Source: Haematococcus lacustris
Taxonomy: Eukaryota > Chlorophyta > Chlorophyceae > Chlamydomonadales > Haematococcaceae
DNA: 64,000 nucleotides
Assembly (NCBI GenBank): GCA_030144725.1
Contig: JASKMD010000015.1
Coordinates: forward strand, 8,481-72,480
Reading direction: 5' to 3'
Position 1 is the first letter of the stretch; every line of letters starts with the position of its first letter. Under the pieces are notes generated by a model that ran no database searches, was not told the origin of the DNA, and saw only the letters and a program-made list of their open reading frames with translations. Positions 1 to 9,764 of this stretch are shown here, piece by piece. Both the position numbers and the translations under genes were made by a program.

Positions 1-239
1 CAGTCTTGGCAGCCACAATTTGCCTTGAATAGCACGCCTTGGAGGGATCGCATAGGGCTAGCCCCAGCTATCGGGGCTAACCCGTAACTAAACTAATATT
101 GCTGCCCATTGCCCGCACTCGCAGGACTGCTCACCCCGCGAGCCACGACAGGACAACGCGAAGCTCAAGGACAGCAAGACGGCACCCGTGGGGCTGAGCT
201 AGGCGTGGGGCAGGCCAGCAAAAGGTCAGATGGTTAGGG
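1..239. other. Left flank, no gene seen
   Basis: No open frame, RNA gene or repeat could be recognised. The last few bases contain one TTAGGG-like unit in inverted orientation just before the CCCTAA tract. Confidence 0.5.
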
Positions 240-362
240 TATTAGCTAACCCTAACCCTAACCCTAACCCTAACCCTAACCCTAACCCTAACCCCAACCC
301 TAACCCTAACCCTAACCCTAACCCTAACCCTAACCCTAACCCTAACCCTAACCCTAACCCTA
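240..362. repeat. Interstitial telomere-like CCCTAA tract
   Basis: About 19 nearly perfect head-to-tail CCCTAA units, with one CCCCAA variant near 292. The unit is the human-type TTAGGG telomere repeat, which is known from some Chlamydomonadales. It is not at a sequence end here. It passes directly into a GGGC microsatellite, so it is either an internal telomeric tract or an assembly junction near a chromosome end. Confidence 0.9.
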
Positions 363-1691
363 GGGCGGGCGGGCGGGCGGGCGGGCGGGCGGGCGGGCGG
401 GCGGGCGGGCGGGCGGGCGGGCGGGCGGGCGGGCGGGCGGGCGGGCGGGCGGGCGGGCGGGCGGGCGGGCGGGCGGGCGGGCGGGCGGGCGGGCGGGCGG
501 GCGGGCGGGCGGGCGGGCGGGCGGGCGGGCGGGCGGGCGGGCGGGCGGGCGGGCGGGCGGGCGGGCGGGCGGGCGGGCGGGCGGGCGGGCGGGCGGGCGG
601 GCGGGCGGGCGGGCGGGCGGGCGGGCGGGCGGGCGGGCGGGCGGGCGGGCGGGGCGGGCGGGCGGGCGGGCGGGCGGGCGGGCGGGCGGGCGGGCGGGCG
701 GGCGGGCGGGCGGGCGGGCGGGCGGGCGGGCGGGCGGGCGGGCGGGCGGGCGGGCGGGCGGGCGGGCGGGCGGGCGGGCGGGCGGGCGGGCGGGCGGGCG
801 GGCGGGCGGGCGGGCGGGCGGGCGGGGCGGGCGGGCGGGCGGGCGGGCGGGCGGGCGGGCGGGCGGGCGGGCGGGCGGGCGGGCGGGCGGGCGGGCGGGC
901 GGGCGGGCGGGCGGGCGGGCGGGCGGGCGGGCGGGCGGGCGGGCGGGCGGGCGGGCGGGCGGGCGGGCGGGCGGGCGGGCGGGCGGGCGGGCGGGCGGGG
1001 CGGGCGGGCGGGCGGGCGGGCGGGCGGGCGGGCGGGCGGGCGGGCGGGCGGGCGGGCGGGCGGGCGGGCGGGCGGGCGGGCGGGCGGGCGGGCGGGCGGG
1101 CGGGCGGGCGGGCGGGCGGGCGGGCGGGCGGGCGGGCGGGCGGGCGGGCGGGCGGGCGGGCGGGCGGGCGGGCGGGCGGGGCGGGCGGGCGGGCGGGCGG
1201 GCGGGCGGGCGGGCGGGCGGGCGGGCGGGCGGGCGGGCGGGCGGGCGGGCGGGCGGGCGGGCGGGCGGGCGGGCGGGCGGGCGGGCGGGCGGGCGGGCGG
1301 GCGGGGCGGGCGGGCGGGCGGGCGGGCGGGCGGGCGGGCGGGCGGGCGGGCGGGCGGGCGGGCGGGCGGGCGGGCGGGGCGGGCGGGCGGGCGGGCGGGC
1401 GGGCGGGCGGGCGGGCGGGCGGGCGGGCGGGCGGGCGGGCGGGCGGGCGGGCGGGCGGGCGGGCGGGCGGGCGGGCGGGCGGGCGGGCGGGCGGGCGGGC
1501 GGGCGGGCGGGCGGGCGGGCGGGCGGGCGGGCGGGCGGGCGGGCGGGCGGGCGGGCGGGCGGGCGGGCGGGCGGGCGGGCGGGCGGGCGGGCGGGCGGGC
1601 GGGCGGGCGGGCGGGCGGGCGGGCGGGCGGGCGGGCGGGCGGGCGGGCGGGCGGGCGGGCGGGCGGGCGGGCGGGCGGGCGGGCGGGCGGG
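363..1691. repeat. (GGGC)n microsatellite, about 1.3 kb
   Basis: Uninterrupted GGGC tetranucleotide repeat broken only by six single extra G insertions (near 651, 823, 997, 1180, 1303 and 1378). Long open frames across it (Gly-Arg-Ala or Pro-Ala-Arg repeats) exist only because the repeat lacks stop codons and are not genes. The G-rich strand should readily form G-quadruplexes. Confidence 0.95.
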
Positions 1692-2523
1692 AGGCAGCAG
1701 AGGCAGGCTCTCACCAAGTAGCGAGAAGTGGGTGTCCAATCAGGCTTGAGAGCCCATACAAACTCCTAGAAGGCGTTTGACTCCACAATGGTGAGAGGCA
1801 GGCCATCATGCAGCAGCCACTCCAATAGCAAGTGGGCAACATCATTGTATGCCTGGCCTCAAGGTGCTGACGGACGATGTGCACGTTGGAAGCGTCTGCC
1901 CTGGCCTCGGCACTCGAGAGGTATGGGCAGGCAAATGTGCACCGAGGTGGTTCGGGTTGCTGCCATGGGCGGCCTTTGCAGCAAAGGAGCAGAATTTACA
2001 CATGCGCCTGTCGGTAGCGCAGCCTTCGCCATTTGCGCCGAAGTGTCTTTGGTACCAGATCGGTGTGCTGATGGTGGGCTGGTCGGTCCGGCTGCGCTTT
2101 TTGAGCGGTCCCGAGACGCCGGGGATTTGCTGCACATCCTCCGCAGTTGCCATGGAAGACCGGCGCAACACGGTCTGCATCTGCACACGCTGAGTGGCGC
2201 GTGGTGACCCCAACTCCATCACAGTCGATGTGCGCTCGACGCGACGCACTGATGCTGCTGCGGGGCTTGAAGGTCATAGGGTGCTTCACACATACGGGTG
2301 TCGGTTGGTCCGGATTTACCCCGTCTGCTAACGGATTTACGTGCGTACGTATTACCACCCGGATATCCGTAACTTACCTCGTATAGTCACAGCCCTGGAC
2401 AGGGCTGTCGCTTGAGCTAATGTGAAATCCCTTGAGCTAATATGAGCTAGTATGAGCTAATAGTAGCGCTACTATAGCTACTACGCCACTTTTGGCTCGG
2501 AGCGAATAATAGCGGACACACCC
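1692..2523 (-). mobile_element. hAT-type transposon 5' end, copy 1
   Basis: The minus strand reads a hAT-like terminal start CAGGGCTGTG at 2397, then a leader, then an ORF with a BED-type zinc finger. The element is cut off at 1692, where it meets the GGGC repeat, so only the 5' part is present. The same block recurs at 3067-3902, 1376 bp downstream, nearly identical. The terminal match is to the general hAT pattern; no second terminus is visible. Confidence 0.55.
1842..2249 (-). CDS. BED zinc-finger N-terminus of a hAT transposase (fragment)
   Basis: The minus-strand frame contains W-Y-Q-R-H-F followed by CKFC and then NHLGAHLPAH, which fits the BED finger layout (aromatic W/F, Cx2C, Hx3-5H) used for DNA binding by hAT transposases. 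The first codon of the open frame is GTG; a later ATG (Met-Glu-Leu-Gly, near 2219) is the more credible start. Only the N-terminal region is present, without the DUF659 or dimerisation domains, so it cannot encode a working transposase. The copy at 3218-3625 is nearly the same. Confidence 0.5.
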   Translation of the reverse strand: MRRVERTSTVMELGSPRATQRVQMQTVLRRSSMATAEDVQQIPGVSGPLKKRSRTDQPTISTPIWYQRHFGANGEGCATDRRMCKFCSFAAKAAHGSNPNHLGAHLPAHTSRVPRPGQTLPTCTSSVSTLRPGIQ

Positions 2524-3066
2524 TATTGCCCTGCTTGTTACCAAAAAGAAGTTTCTGCAAATGTCACCATGCTGTGATTCACCCGCTGCATTCACCCGCT
2601 GCATTCACCCGCTGCATGTCGTTAACGCAGTGTTGCGCAGCTAGATTGCAATCCAGGCTGTAGCTTGTACCCATGGACGCGGTTCGACAAATGTTCCTTC
2701 GCAAGGCCGCCCCTCCTTTCTCAGCTCGCGAGCAGGCTGGTAGGCATTGGCATCCTTTCTGTACTAAAGATGCAAACACATGGTTGGCTACTGCTGCGCG
2801 CAGGACATTATTGCCGTCGTCTCGAGGGGGCTGCGGGATGGGCATTGCAGCGTCTGCAGGCAGGGTTAATAGCTTCGGCATCCCAGCAAGACAGGCATCA
2901 AGCGCAACAGTTATGCAGCCTCTTTTTGACGGACCCAGACATGCTTGACGTGCTGCTCGCCCTGCACGACATCCGGGCTGCCCAGCTGCGGGTGGCATGC
3001 CCCCCCCTGATTTTTCGGCTGGGGAGGGCATCGGCGACATGCAGCAAGTGGGATGTGCCCACTGCT
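2524..3066 (+). pseudogene. Copied fragment of the 38-kb gene's 5' exon region
   Basis: This segment matches 38069-38611 almost base for base (a handful of differences, such as TTAATAG against TTGAAAG near 2868). The plus frame encodes the same helical peptide seen at the start of the gene at 38 kb (LFLTDPDMLDVLLALHDIRA). Here it runs straight into the second hAT copy and lacks all downstream exons, so it is a segmental duplicate or captured gene fragment. Confidence 0.7.
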
Positions 3067-3902
3067 GAGGCAGCAGAGGCAGGCTCTCACCAAGTAGCGA
3101 GAAGGGGGTGTCCAATCAGGCTTGAGAGCCCATACAAACTCCTAGAAGGCGTTTGACTCCACAATGGTGAGAGGCAGGCCATCATGCAGCAGCCACTCCA
3201 ATAGCAAGTGGGCAACATCATTGTCTGCCTGGCCTCAAGGTGCTGACGGACGATGTGCACGTTGGAAGCGTCTGCCCTGGCCTCGGCACTCGAGAGGTAT
3301 GGGCAGGCAAATGTGCACCGAGGTGGTTCGGGTTGCTGCCATGGGCGGCCTTTGCAGCAAAGGAGCAGAATTTACACATGCGCCTGTCGGTAGCGCAGCC
3401 TTCGCCATTTGCGCCGAAGTGTCTTTGGTACCAGATCGGTGTGCTGATGGTGGGCTGGTCGGTCCGGCTGCGCTTTTTGAGCGGTCCCGAGACGCCGGGG
3501 ATTTGCTGCACATCCTCCGCAGTTGCCATGGAAGACCGGCGCAACACGGTCTGCATCTGCACACGCTGAGTGGCGCGTGGTGACCCCAACTCCATCACAG
3601 TCGATGTGCGCTCGACGCGACGCACTGATGCTGCTGCGGGGCTTGAAGGTCATAGGGTGCTTCACACATACGGGTGTCGGTTGGTCCGGATTTACCCCGT
3701 CTGCTAACGGATTTACGTGCGTACGTATTACCACCCGGATATCCGTAACTTACCTCGTATAGTCACAGCCCTGGACAGGGCTGTCGCTTGAGCTAATATG
3801 AAATCCCTTGAGCTAGTATGAGCTAGTATGAGCTAATAGTAGCGCTACTATAGCTACTACGCCACTTTTGGCTCGGAGCGAATAATAGCGGACACACCCT
3901 AT
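3067..3902 (-). mobile_element. hAT-type transposon 5' end, copy 2
   Basis: Tandem second copy of 1692-2523, with only scattered single-base differences. It starts at the same internal breakpoint (GAGGCAGCAGAGGCAGG). The shared left breakpoint shows that the truncated form itself was duplicated together with the intervening gene fragment. Confidence 0.6.
3218..3625 (-). CDS. BED zinc-finger fragment, second copy
   Basis: Same reading frame and BED finger as the ORF at 1842-2249; a visible difference is one residue near the end (Arg instead of Ile). Truncated hAT transposase N-terminus, presumed non-functional. Confidence 0.5.
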   Translation of the reverse strand: MRRVERTSTVMELGSPRATQRVQMQTVLRRSSMATAEDVQQIPGVSGPLKKRSRTDQPTISTPIWYQRHFGANGEGCATDRRMCKFCSFAAKAAHGSNPNHLGAHLPAHTSRVPRPGQTLPTCTSSVSTLRPGRQ

Positions 3903-4080
3903 TGTCAGGGCCTCCCAACTCTGATGTTTTGGCATGTAAGACCGTCACATGCGACCGATTGCTCCGGGAGCAGGCCGATGGCTTTAGCCCTGCGCGGCAT
4001 GGCTTAAACGCGGACTCTAGTTGCGGCAGCAACCAGCAGCTGCTTCAATTGTGGTCGATAGGGTGGTTGGGATCCGCCGG

Positions 4081-4380
4081 TGTAACGTGCAGCCTTATAA
4101 AGGCGACGCTGGACCGTTTGAACCATGTGTAACACTGAGCCGGCCGCGAGGGCACCGAAGTGCGGGTACTGAAAGGGTCGGCCACAAGGCACTACCGTGA
4201 GAAGGCTAGGGCTTAGAACGGGGCCCCCTGGAATCGAACCAGCTGTCCTCACAGCTTACGCTGCTAGGCTTTACCTGCCAACTCACACTAATGCGGTGTG
4301 ACCGATTATCCTGTAGCTGCCTCGGGTTAACCGCGACAGCCCAGACGACACTAAGGGACTACGCGGAGCGCGCCCTTACA
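4081..4380 (-). repeat. 3' LTR of element 1
   Basis: 300 bp starting TGTAAGG and ending GTTACA on the minus strand. It contains the sequence GGTTCGATTCC (complement of 4230-4240), which matches the tRNA T-arm / pol III box B consensus in sense orientation. Confidence 0.95.
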
Positions 4381-4392
4381 TTCCTCCCCCCC
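4381..4392 (-). other. Polypurine tract of element 1
   Basis: The minus strand reads GGGGGGGAGGAA immediately before the 3' LTR. This is the expected primer position for plus-strand DNA synthesis. Confidence 0.85.
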
Positions 4393-4612
4393 AAGGGGAT
4401 GCCTCGTTCCGCCTCAGGTTAAACCCGAGACTCGCAAGACCTAGGTCTCACTTGGTTAGCTACTGGGTACCATGAAGGTAGAGCCAGGTCAAAGCTGGGT
4501 GTGGTCAGAGACCAACTGTAATAGGGGAATTGTAACGTATAACCATAGGCTTTGTAAGCACAGAGAAGAGAGTGCCTCAGTGCAGCAGCGCGGCAGCATG
4601 CATGCAGGAGAC

Positions 4613-5080
4613 TTACTTAAGATGATGGATAGCATTGTATTCAGCCAAGACCTTGTCACAGTCAGTCAGGTTGGACCTGGGCTCCCAGGTGTTGTGAGTG
4701 GAGTCATAGCCCTCCCACTGCACCAGGTAGAAACTGGCCTTGTTGTCTTTCACACCCTTGTGGTCAAGCAAACGCTCAACATAGTACACAGGGGTCTCAT
4801 CCATCCATGTCACAGGAGGTGGCATGAAGCCCACATCAGTGCCAGTGTAAGGCTTGATGAGTGACACATGGAAGACAGGGTGCAGACGGCTCATGCTGGC
4901 AGGCAGGTCTAGCTTGACAGCTACTGCACCAACCAGCAGCAGGATCTCAAAGGGACCCACATACCTAGGTATGAGCTTACGAGCCTTCCCAGGCTGAAGC
5001 TTGAGGTTCTTGGTGCTGAGCAACACCTTCTGGCCCACCTTGTACTCAACGTCACGCCTGGCCTTGTTGGCATAGGCAGC
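4613..5080 (-). CDS. Integrase C-terminus and chromodomain of element 1
   Basis: This frame continues the pol ORF after a single in-frame UAG. The peptide contains the GPF-like integrase tail (RYVGPFEIL, then HPVFHVSLIKPY) and ends with a chromodomain (VERLLDHK, FYLVQWEGYDSTHNTWEP). Chromodomains in these elements direct integration to modified histones. The residue expected at the stop is probably Gln (CAG to TAG), judging from related integrases, so this is either a fresh nonsense mutation or a readthrough position. Confidence 0.85.
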   Translation of the reverse strand, partial: AAYANKARRDVEYKVGQKVLLSTKNLKLQPGKARKLIPRYVGPFEILLLVGAVAVKLDLPASMSRLHPVFHVSLIKPYTGTDVGFMPPPVTWMDETPVYYVERLLDHKGVKDNKASFYLVQWEGYDSTHNTWEPRSNLTDCDKVLAEYNAIHHLK

Positions 5081-7696
5081 CTAACGGGATTGGGCTGCAG
5101 CCATGCACTTCCTGGCATTGGCAACAGCATCCTGCCACCAGCGGGTAAAGGCATGAGCAGAGGGACAACGGCCCCCATAAGGCAGATCACGTAGGCCAAC
5201 AGTCACAGGAGACTGACCTGTGTTGACCAGGAAGGGGGTGGACTGGATGGACTCCTGCCACGAGTTGTTGACAGCAAACTCAGCCAAGGCTAAGTAGTCA
5301 GGCCAGTCAGATTGAGTAGGTGAGATATAGTGCCTAAGCATCTCCTCTAACACACGGTTATACCTCTCTGTCTGGCCATCAGACTGTGGATGATAAGATG
5401 ATGAGAGGGCAGGCTTAGAGCCACAGCGCCTCATGACCTCACGCCAGAACACACTTGTGAACAGTGAGCCCCGGTCAGAGATCAGCTCAGCAGGCATGCC
5501 ATGCAGTTTGTACACATGGTCAATGAACAGTTGTGCAAAACGGCGTGCCTTAAGGTCCTCACGGCAGGGCACAAAGTGGACCATCTTGCTGAGCCTGTCC
5601 ACAAAGACACAGATAGCATCATACCCATGTGACCCAGAGGGTAGCTTGGTAATGAAGTCCATGGACACAGACTCCCAGCGGTAGTCAGGTATAGACAACG
5701 GGTTGAGTAGGCCACCTGGCTTGAGAGTAGACGCCTTGTCACGTTGACAGGCATCACATGTGGACACATAGTACCTGACGTCAGCACGCATTGTGTTCCA
5801 CCAAAACACACGTGACACACGTTCCAGGGTTTTGCTGATACCCACATGACCTGAATAGACTGCATCATGCATCTCGTGCAAAATGTGATTGCGCAGCTCA
5901 GAGTCATTGGGGACCACTACCTTATCCTTACCAGTGAGCCGCCATAGGCCATGTGTGTCCTGGTACATGCTGGACAGATCAGCTTCAGCATTAAACGCAG
6001 GGTCAAGCCGGTATCCTTGGATGAGTTGATCAGACAAACCCAGAGGATGGGCAGGAGCCGCAGGATAGTGCACTGAGGTGTCAGATGTACAGGTGACCAG
6101 GGGAACGAGGTCCCTGTTATGGCTTGTATCAGCAGTATTTTCAGTAATCTCTGGAGTTAAGGAGGATTTCGCAGTGACGGCAGCAGGGGCATTGGCCTCA
6201 AGGGCTCGAGCACCACTAGCTCCCTCCCCCCCACAGGAAAGTTTGGCCTGCCGTCTGGTGAGCATTGCACACACAGTGGCACCTTCCTGGGGGCCAGTGA
6301 TTAACCGGGATAAAGGATCTGCTGGGTTGACAGGGCCAGGAATATACTCCAGCTTAAAGTCAAACCTAGACAGCAGCTCCATCCACCTAGCCTGACGCCT
6401 AGACAGATTCTTCTGTGTAGGCAGTGAAATCAAAGGCTTATGGTCGGTGAACAGAGTGAATGGCACACCTTCAAGGTAGCAACGCCATTCTTTGCATGCG
6501 GTGACAAGAGCAAGCATCTCTTGCTCACCTGTGGTGTAGTTGACCTCAGCAGAGGACAACTTCTTGCTCAGATAGGCAAGGGGGTACCCATCCTGCATCA
6601 GGACTGCACCTACTCCTTGGAGTGAGGCATCACAGTACACCTGGAAGGGTTGGGTGTGATCTGGCAGGCGCAGCATAGGCACGTTAGCCACAGCAGCTTT
6701 GAGCTCATAGAAGGCAAGACGTTCATGGTCAGGCCAGGAGTGCCATGGGAATGTGGCACTGAGCTTGCCACACAGATCAGTCAGGGGTGCTGAGATGGCA
6801 CTGAAGTTATGCACAAACTTGCGAACAAAGTTGGCAGCACCCAGGAATGACTGCAGCTGGGTCAGGGAGGAAGGGACAGGCCAGTCAACAATGGCCCTCA
6901 CCTTGTCAGGGTCCACAGAGATGGCACCAGCTGAAATCACATGCCCAAGAAACCTGAGGGTGAGCTGCATGAACTCACATTTGGACATCTTGGCATACAG
7001 TTTGTTTTTACGCAGCAGGTCAAAGACAAGGCGTAGGTGCTGCAGGTGCTCAGGTAGAGACTTAGACATGACCAGTATGTCATCTAGATACACTAGTGCA
7101 CACTTGCCCAGGACAGGTGCAAAAGCATCATTCATGACACGCTGGAAGGTGGCAGGGGCATTGGTCAGGCCAAAAGACAGCACCTTAAATTGGAAGTGAC
7201 CTTCAGGGGTCCTGAAGGCCGTTTTGGGGACGTCTTCAGGAGTGATCCTGATCTGGTGGTAACCAGCCTGGAGGTCCAGGGAGGAGAAGACAGAACACCC
7301 TGACAACCTGTCAAACAGATCATCAATCCTGGGCAGGGGGTACTGGTCACGTAGTGTGAGCTTGTTGAGCTGACGGTAGTCAATGCACATACGTAGCTCA
7401 CCTAACTTCTTCTGCACAAACAGGATGGGTGCAGCATAGGGGGAGGAGCTGGGCTCAATCATACCTTTGCTGAGGTAGTCCTGGATCTGTCTCTTGAGCT
7501 CCTCTTGCTCAGGTTTACTGAAGCGGTACATGGGGGTCACAGGTGGACGGGCGTCAGGGACCAGGGGTATGGTATGACCCACAGGACGTTCAGGAGGGGT
7601 ATCAGTGAGTGGTTTAAACACGTCACTTGTACTCATCGAGTAGGGTTTGCAGCTCAGCTTTGATAGCTGCAGGTATGTGTGGGTCGTCTTTGTCAC
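5081..7696 (-). CDS. Pol of element 1: RT, RNase H, integrase
   Basis: 871 codons open on the minus strand. The reverse transcriptase has the catalytic YLDDILVM near residue 205. RNase H begins with VYCDASLQGVGAVL near residue 350. The integrase has the HHCC finger (HEMHDAVYSGH ... CDACQRDK, about residues 605-655) and a DDE core (SMDFITKLP, SDRGSLFTS, DGQTERYNR, about residues 680-780). The nominal start overlaps the protease frame and is artificial: the natural junction DEY-SDVFKPL is split by an extra A near 7626. The chromodomain lies beyond the UAG at its end. Enzymatic motifs are intact but the polyprotein is not continuous. Confidence 0.95.
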   Translation of the reverse strand: MTKTTHTYLQLSKLSCKPYSMSTSDVFKPLTDTPPERPVGHTIPLVPDARPPVTPMYRFSKPEQEELKRQIQDYLSKGMIEPSSSPYAAPILFVQKKLGELRMCIDYRQLNKLTLRDQYPLPRIDDLFDRLSGCSVFSSLDLQAGYHQIRITPEDVPKTAFRTPEGHFQFKVLSFGLTNAPATFQRVMNDAFAPVLGKCALVYLDDILVMSKSLPEHLQHLRLVFDLLRKNKLYAKMSKCEFMQLTLRFLGHVISAGAISVDPDKVRAIVDWPVPSSLTQLQSFLGAANFVRKFVHNFSAISAPLTDLCGKLSATFPWHSWPDHERLAFYELKAAVANVPMLRLPDHTQPFQVYCDASLQGVGAVLMQDGYPLAYLSKKLSSAEVNYTTGEQEMLALVTACKEWRCYLEGVPFTLFTDHKPLISLPTQKNLSRRQARWMELLSRFDFKLEYIPGPVNPADPLSRLITGPQEGATVCAMLTRRQAKLSCGGEGASGARALEANAPAAVTAKSSLTPEITENTADTSHNRDLVPLVTCTSDTSVHYPAAPAHPLGLSDQLIQGYRLDPAFNAEADLSSMYQDTHGLWRLTGKDKVVVPNDSELRNHILHEMHDAVYSGHVGISKTLERVSRVFWWNTMRADVRYYVSTCDACQRDKASTLKPGGLLNPLSIPDYRWESVSMDFITKLPSGSHGYDAICVFVDRLSKMVHFVPCREDLKARRFAQLFIDHVYKLHGMPAELISDRGSLFTSVFWREVMRRCGSKPALSSSYHPQSDGQTERYNRVLEEMLRHYISPTQSDWPDYLALAEFAVNNSWQESIQSTPFLVNTGQSPVTVGLRDLPYGGRCPSAHAFTRWWQDAVANARKCMAAAQSR

Positions 7697-8294
7697 TGGG
7701 GGTACCAGGACTGGCAGAGGCTGAGCCTTCAGTCATGACTAAAGCCACCACAGCACGGCCACCTTTAAGGAGCCACCTGGACGCCTGGGTAGCTGAGATT
7801 AACTCAGGTTTGGCTTTGAGAGCATTGATTAAGAATGCAGGGGTTGGTCTTACAGCAGAACATTGCCCAACATACTTAAGGGCTGCCACAGCAGGACACG
7901 GTAGAGTCACAGCAGTCTTGCCAGCAGCAGAAAGAGAAAGGGTTTTACCCTCATAAGAAAGGATAGCCTTGTTGGCAAACAGCCAGTCATCACCCAGAAG
8001 CACATCATAACCTTGCACAAAGCTAGGCATGACAGCCAGCTTGCATGTGGCACAGTGGCCAGGCAGACACAAGTCTTCAGTAGCAAACTGATGGCAGGAT
8101 ATAGTGGTGTTGTCAGCCAGTGACCACTTTTGTGCTTTGGGGAGAGACATCAGCGGCAGTGCATGCTTCAGAGCAAATGCAGCGCTGATGAAAGAGTGTG
8201 TGGCACCAGTGTCACACAAGAAGTGTGCCAGCAGCCAGCAACCACTGATGAGCTTTGGAGTACAAGCTCTATGACAATGCGTGCTTGACAGCAA
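7623..8294 (-). CDS. Aspartic protease region of element 1
   Basis: Retropepsin-type active site FLCDTGATHSFISAAF, followed by the flap/substrate region YDVLLGDDWLF. It ends with LLDEYK and a stop where the pol protein should continue, because of a one-base frameshift. It cleaves the Gag-Pol polyprotein in the family. Part of its sequence is duplicated in degenerate form just upstream (8278-8370). Confidence 0.85.
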   Translation of the reverse strand: MLSSTHCHRACTPKLISGCWLLAHFLCDTGATHSFISAAFALKHALPLMSLPKAQKWSLADNTTISCHQFATEDLCLPGHCATCKLAVMPSFVQGYDVLLGDDWLFANKAILSYEGKTLSLSAAGKTAVTLPCPAVAALKYVGQCSAVRPTPAFLINALKAKPELISATQASRWLLKGGRAVVALVMTEGSASASPGTPSDKDDPHIPAAIKAELQTLLDEYK

Positions 8295-8797
8295 AGTCGG
8301 TGCCGATCAATGAGTGTGTGGGGTTACAGCATACAGCCAGTCATCACCCAAAAACACATCATACCGCGGTAGGCGGGGCAGCAGATGGCGGAGCCGTGGG
8401 AGCTGCAGGGTAGGCACGGGAAGTGGCGGAGCCACCAGCGCCACCGGCGCGACCGGAGTGACCAGGCCGGAGTAAGAGTGAGGGCTGCCAGGACGGCGGC
8501 GATCTGCGGACGAACAGCAGCCACAACACTAACACCACCACACTTGCTTGGGGTGACCCCAGAACCAGCAGCAGCTACATTGCCCTTGTGGTTGTGTATG
8601 GCTGAAGCCACAGCATCGTCAAGAGTGGGGTGTGCCAAGGACATGAAGTCCTTTGCCACTGGGCCAGTTGGGGGGTGAGACCCCCCTAAACAGTGACCAC
8701 AGTCAAAGCCATGTTCATGCACCCTGTACCACACAAAGTGATGGTATTGCTGGAGTATGTAATGTACTCCTGCAGGGTCACACTTAGAGACATGCAC
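8278..8797 (-). pseudogene. Gag C-terminal remnant with a partial protease duplication
   Basis: The 8324-8797 minus frame encodes a gag-like stretch (EHGFDCGHCLGGSHPPTGPV, then LAHPTLDDAVASAIHNHKG) but is out of frame with gag. The 8278-8370 part resembles the protease coding region at about 7980-8215 (compare CAGCCAGTCATCACCCA at both places). This suggests a local duplication that has drifted. Confidence 0.45.
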
Positions 8798-8915
8798 AAC
8801 AACTTAGAGTTGTATAGCTAGCCATGAGCATGGTCAAGGTCAGGCACAAAGTCCTCCCCTACCATCTCAATGAAGTGCTTGCAATGATAGTCTCATGGGG
8901 TATACCCACTGTGTA

Positions 8916-9764
8916 TCAAGGCATCTGAATACCTGATGGACTTGAACATGAGCATGGCAGTGCAAGGGCAGGATTAAGGTTATTGTTAGCACATTGCACC
9001 TCCAAATCCTTAAGGAAGGTGACAGCACGTTTACCCTGAGCAAGGCTGTTATCAGACCAACGCTCAACAGGGGGCAAGCCCCTGTGGGGGTGCACCACAG
9101 TGTCATGAGCCAGAGGCACAGCAGCAGGTTGGAGTGGGGCAGAGCCACCAACTATCCCAGCATACTTTTGACAGGTTGCAGCAATAGATGCTGATGGCTT
9201 GGGGACAGGCCTACAAGGGCTCTGTCCTACGGGAGTCCAGCCAGAGGCAGGAGCACCCTGGGCCAATGTGGCTTGTGCAGCAGTGTATGCAGCACGTGCA
9301 ACAGATGCAGCAGCAGCAGTAGTGCATGGAGCATTGTGCACAGCAGGTTGGTCAGCAGGCTGGGCAGCAGAGGCACCATTACCTTCATGGTCTGCAGCAT
9401 AAGCATGGGGACCTGTAGACCCACCTGCAGGCTGGGGACCAGCCTCCTGCAAGCCAGCAGACTGGTGTGCAACAGCAGCAACACTATGCACAGCAGGCTG
9501 GGCAGCAGGCTGAGCAGCAGGCTGGGCAGCAAAGGTGCCATTACCTATAAGGGCTGCAACAGAAGCATGGGGATATGTAGACCCACCTGCAGGCTGGGGA
9601 CCAGCCTCTTGCAAGCAAGCAGACTGGGGTACACCAGCATTAGCAGCAGGTCGACGAGCAGTGAAACATTGCATGTCGAAGATGCTAGCCACAGTATTGC
9701 AAGGCTGCATTTCTGCCTGCATGGAGGGCTGATGAGACCGGCTGGGGCGCAAAAGCAAAAGCAT
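8916..9764 (-). CDS. Gag N-terminal region of element 1 (degenerate)
   Basis: 282 codons, rich in Ala, Gln and Pro, with internal near-repeats (SAGLQEAGPQPAGGSTGPHA and a similar copy) and a C-terminal YAGIVGGSAPL...VERWSDNSLAQGKRAVTFLKDL that resembles the start of a capsid domain. The frame ends before a zinc knuckle. The position between the primer site and the protease supports gag; sequence motifs alone are weak. Confidence 0.6.
   Translation of the reverse strand: MLLLLRPSRSHQPSMQAEMQPCNTVASIFDMQCFTARRPAANAGVPQSACLQEAGPQPAGGSTYPHASVAALIGNGTFAAQPAAQPAAQPAVHSVAAVAHQSAGLQEAGPQPAGGSTGPHAYAADHEGNGASAAQPADQPAVHNAPCTTAAAASVARAAYTAAQATLAQGAPASGWTPVGQSPCRPVPKPSASIAATCQKYAGIVGGSAPLQPAAVPLAHDTVVHPHRGLPPVERWSDNSLAQGKRAVTFLKDLEVQCANNNLNPALALPCSCSSPSGIQMP

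Noticed and set aside
230..1780. Long ORFs of Gly-Arg-Ala or Pro-Ala-Arg repeats
   Set aside because: They are translations of the GGGC microsatellite, open in several frames on both strands only because the repeat contains no stop codon.
4220..4250. tRNA gene on the minus strand in the element 1 LTR
   Set aside because: Box B-like core only; the stem is imperfect and the rest of the cloverleaf is missing.
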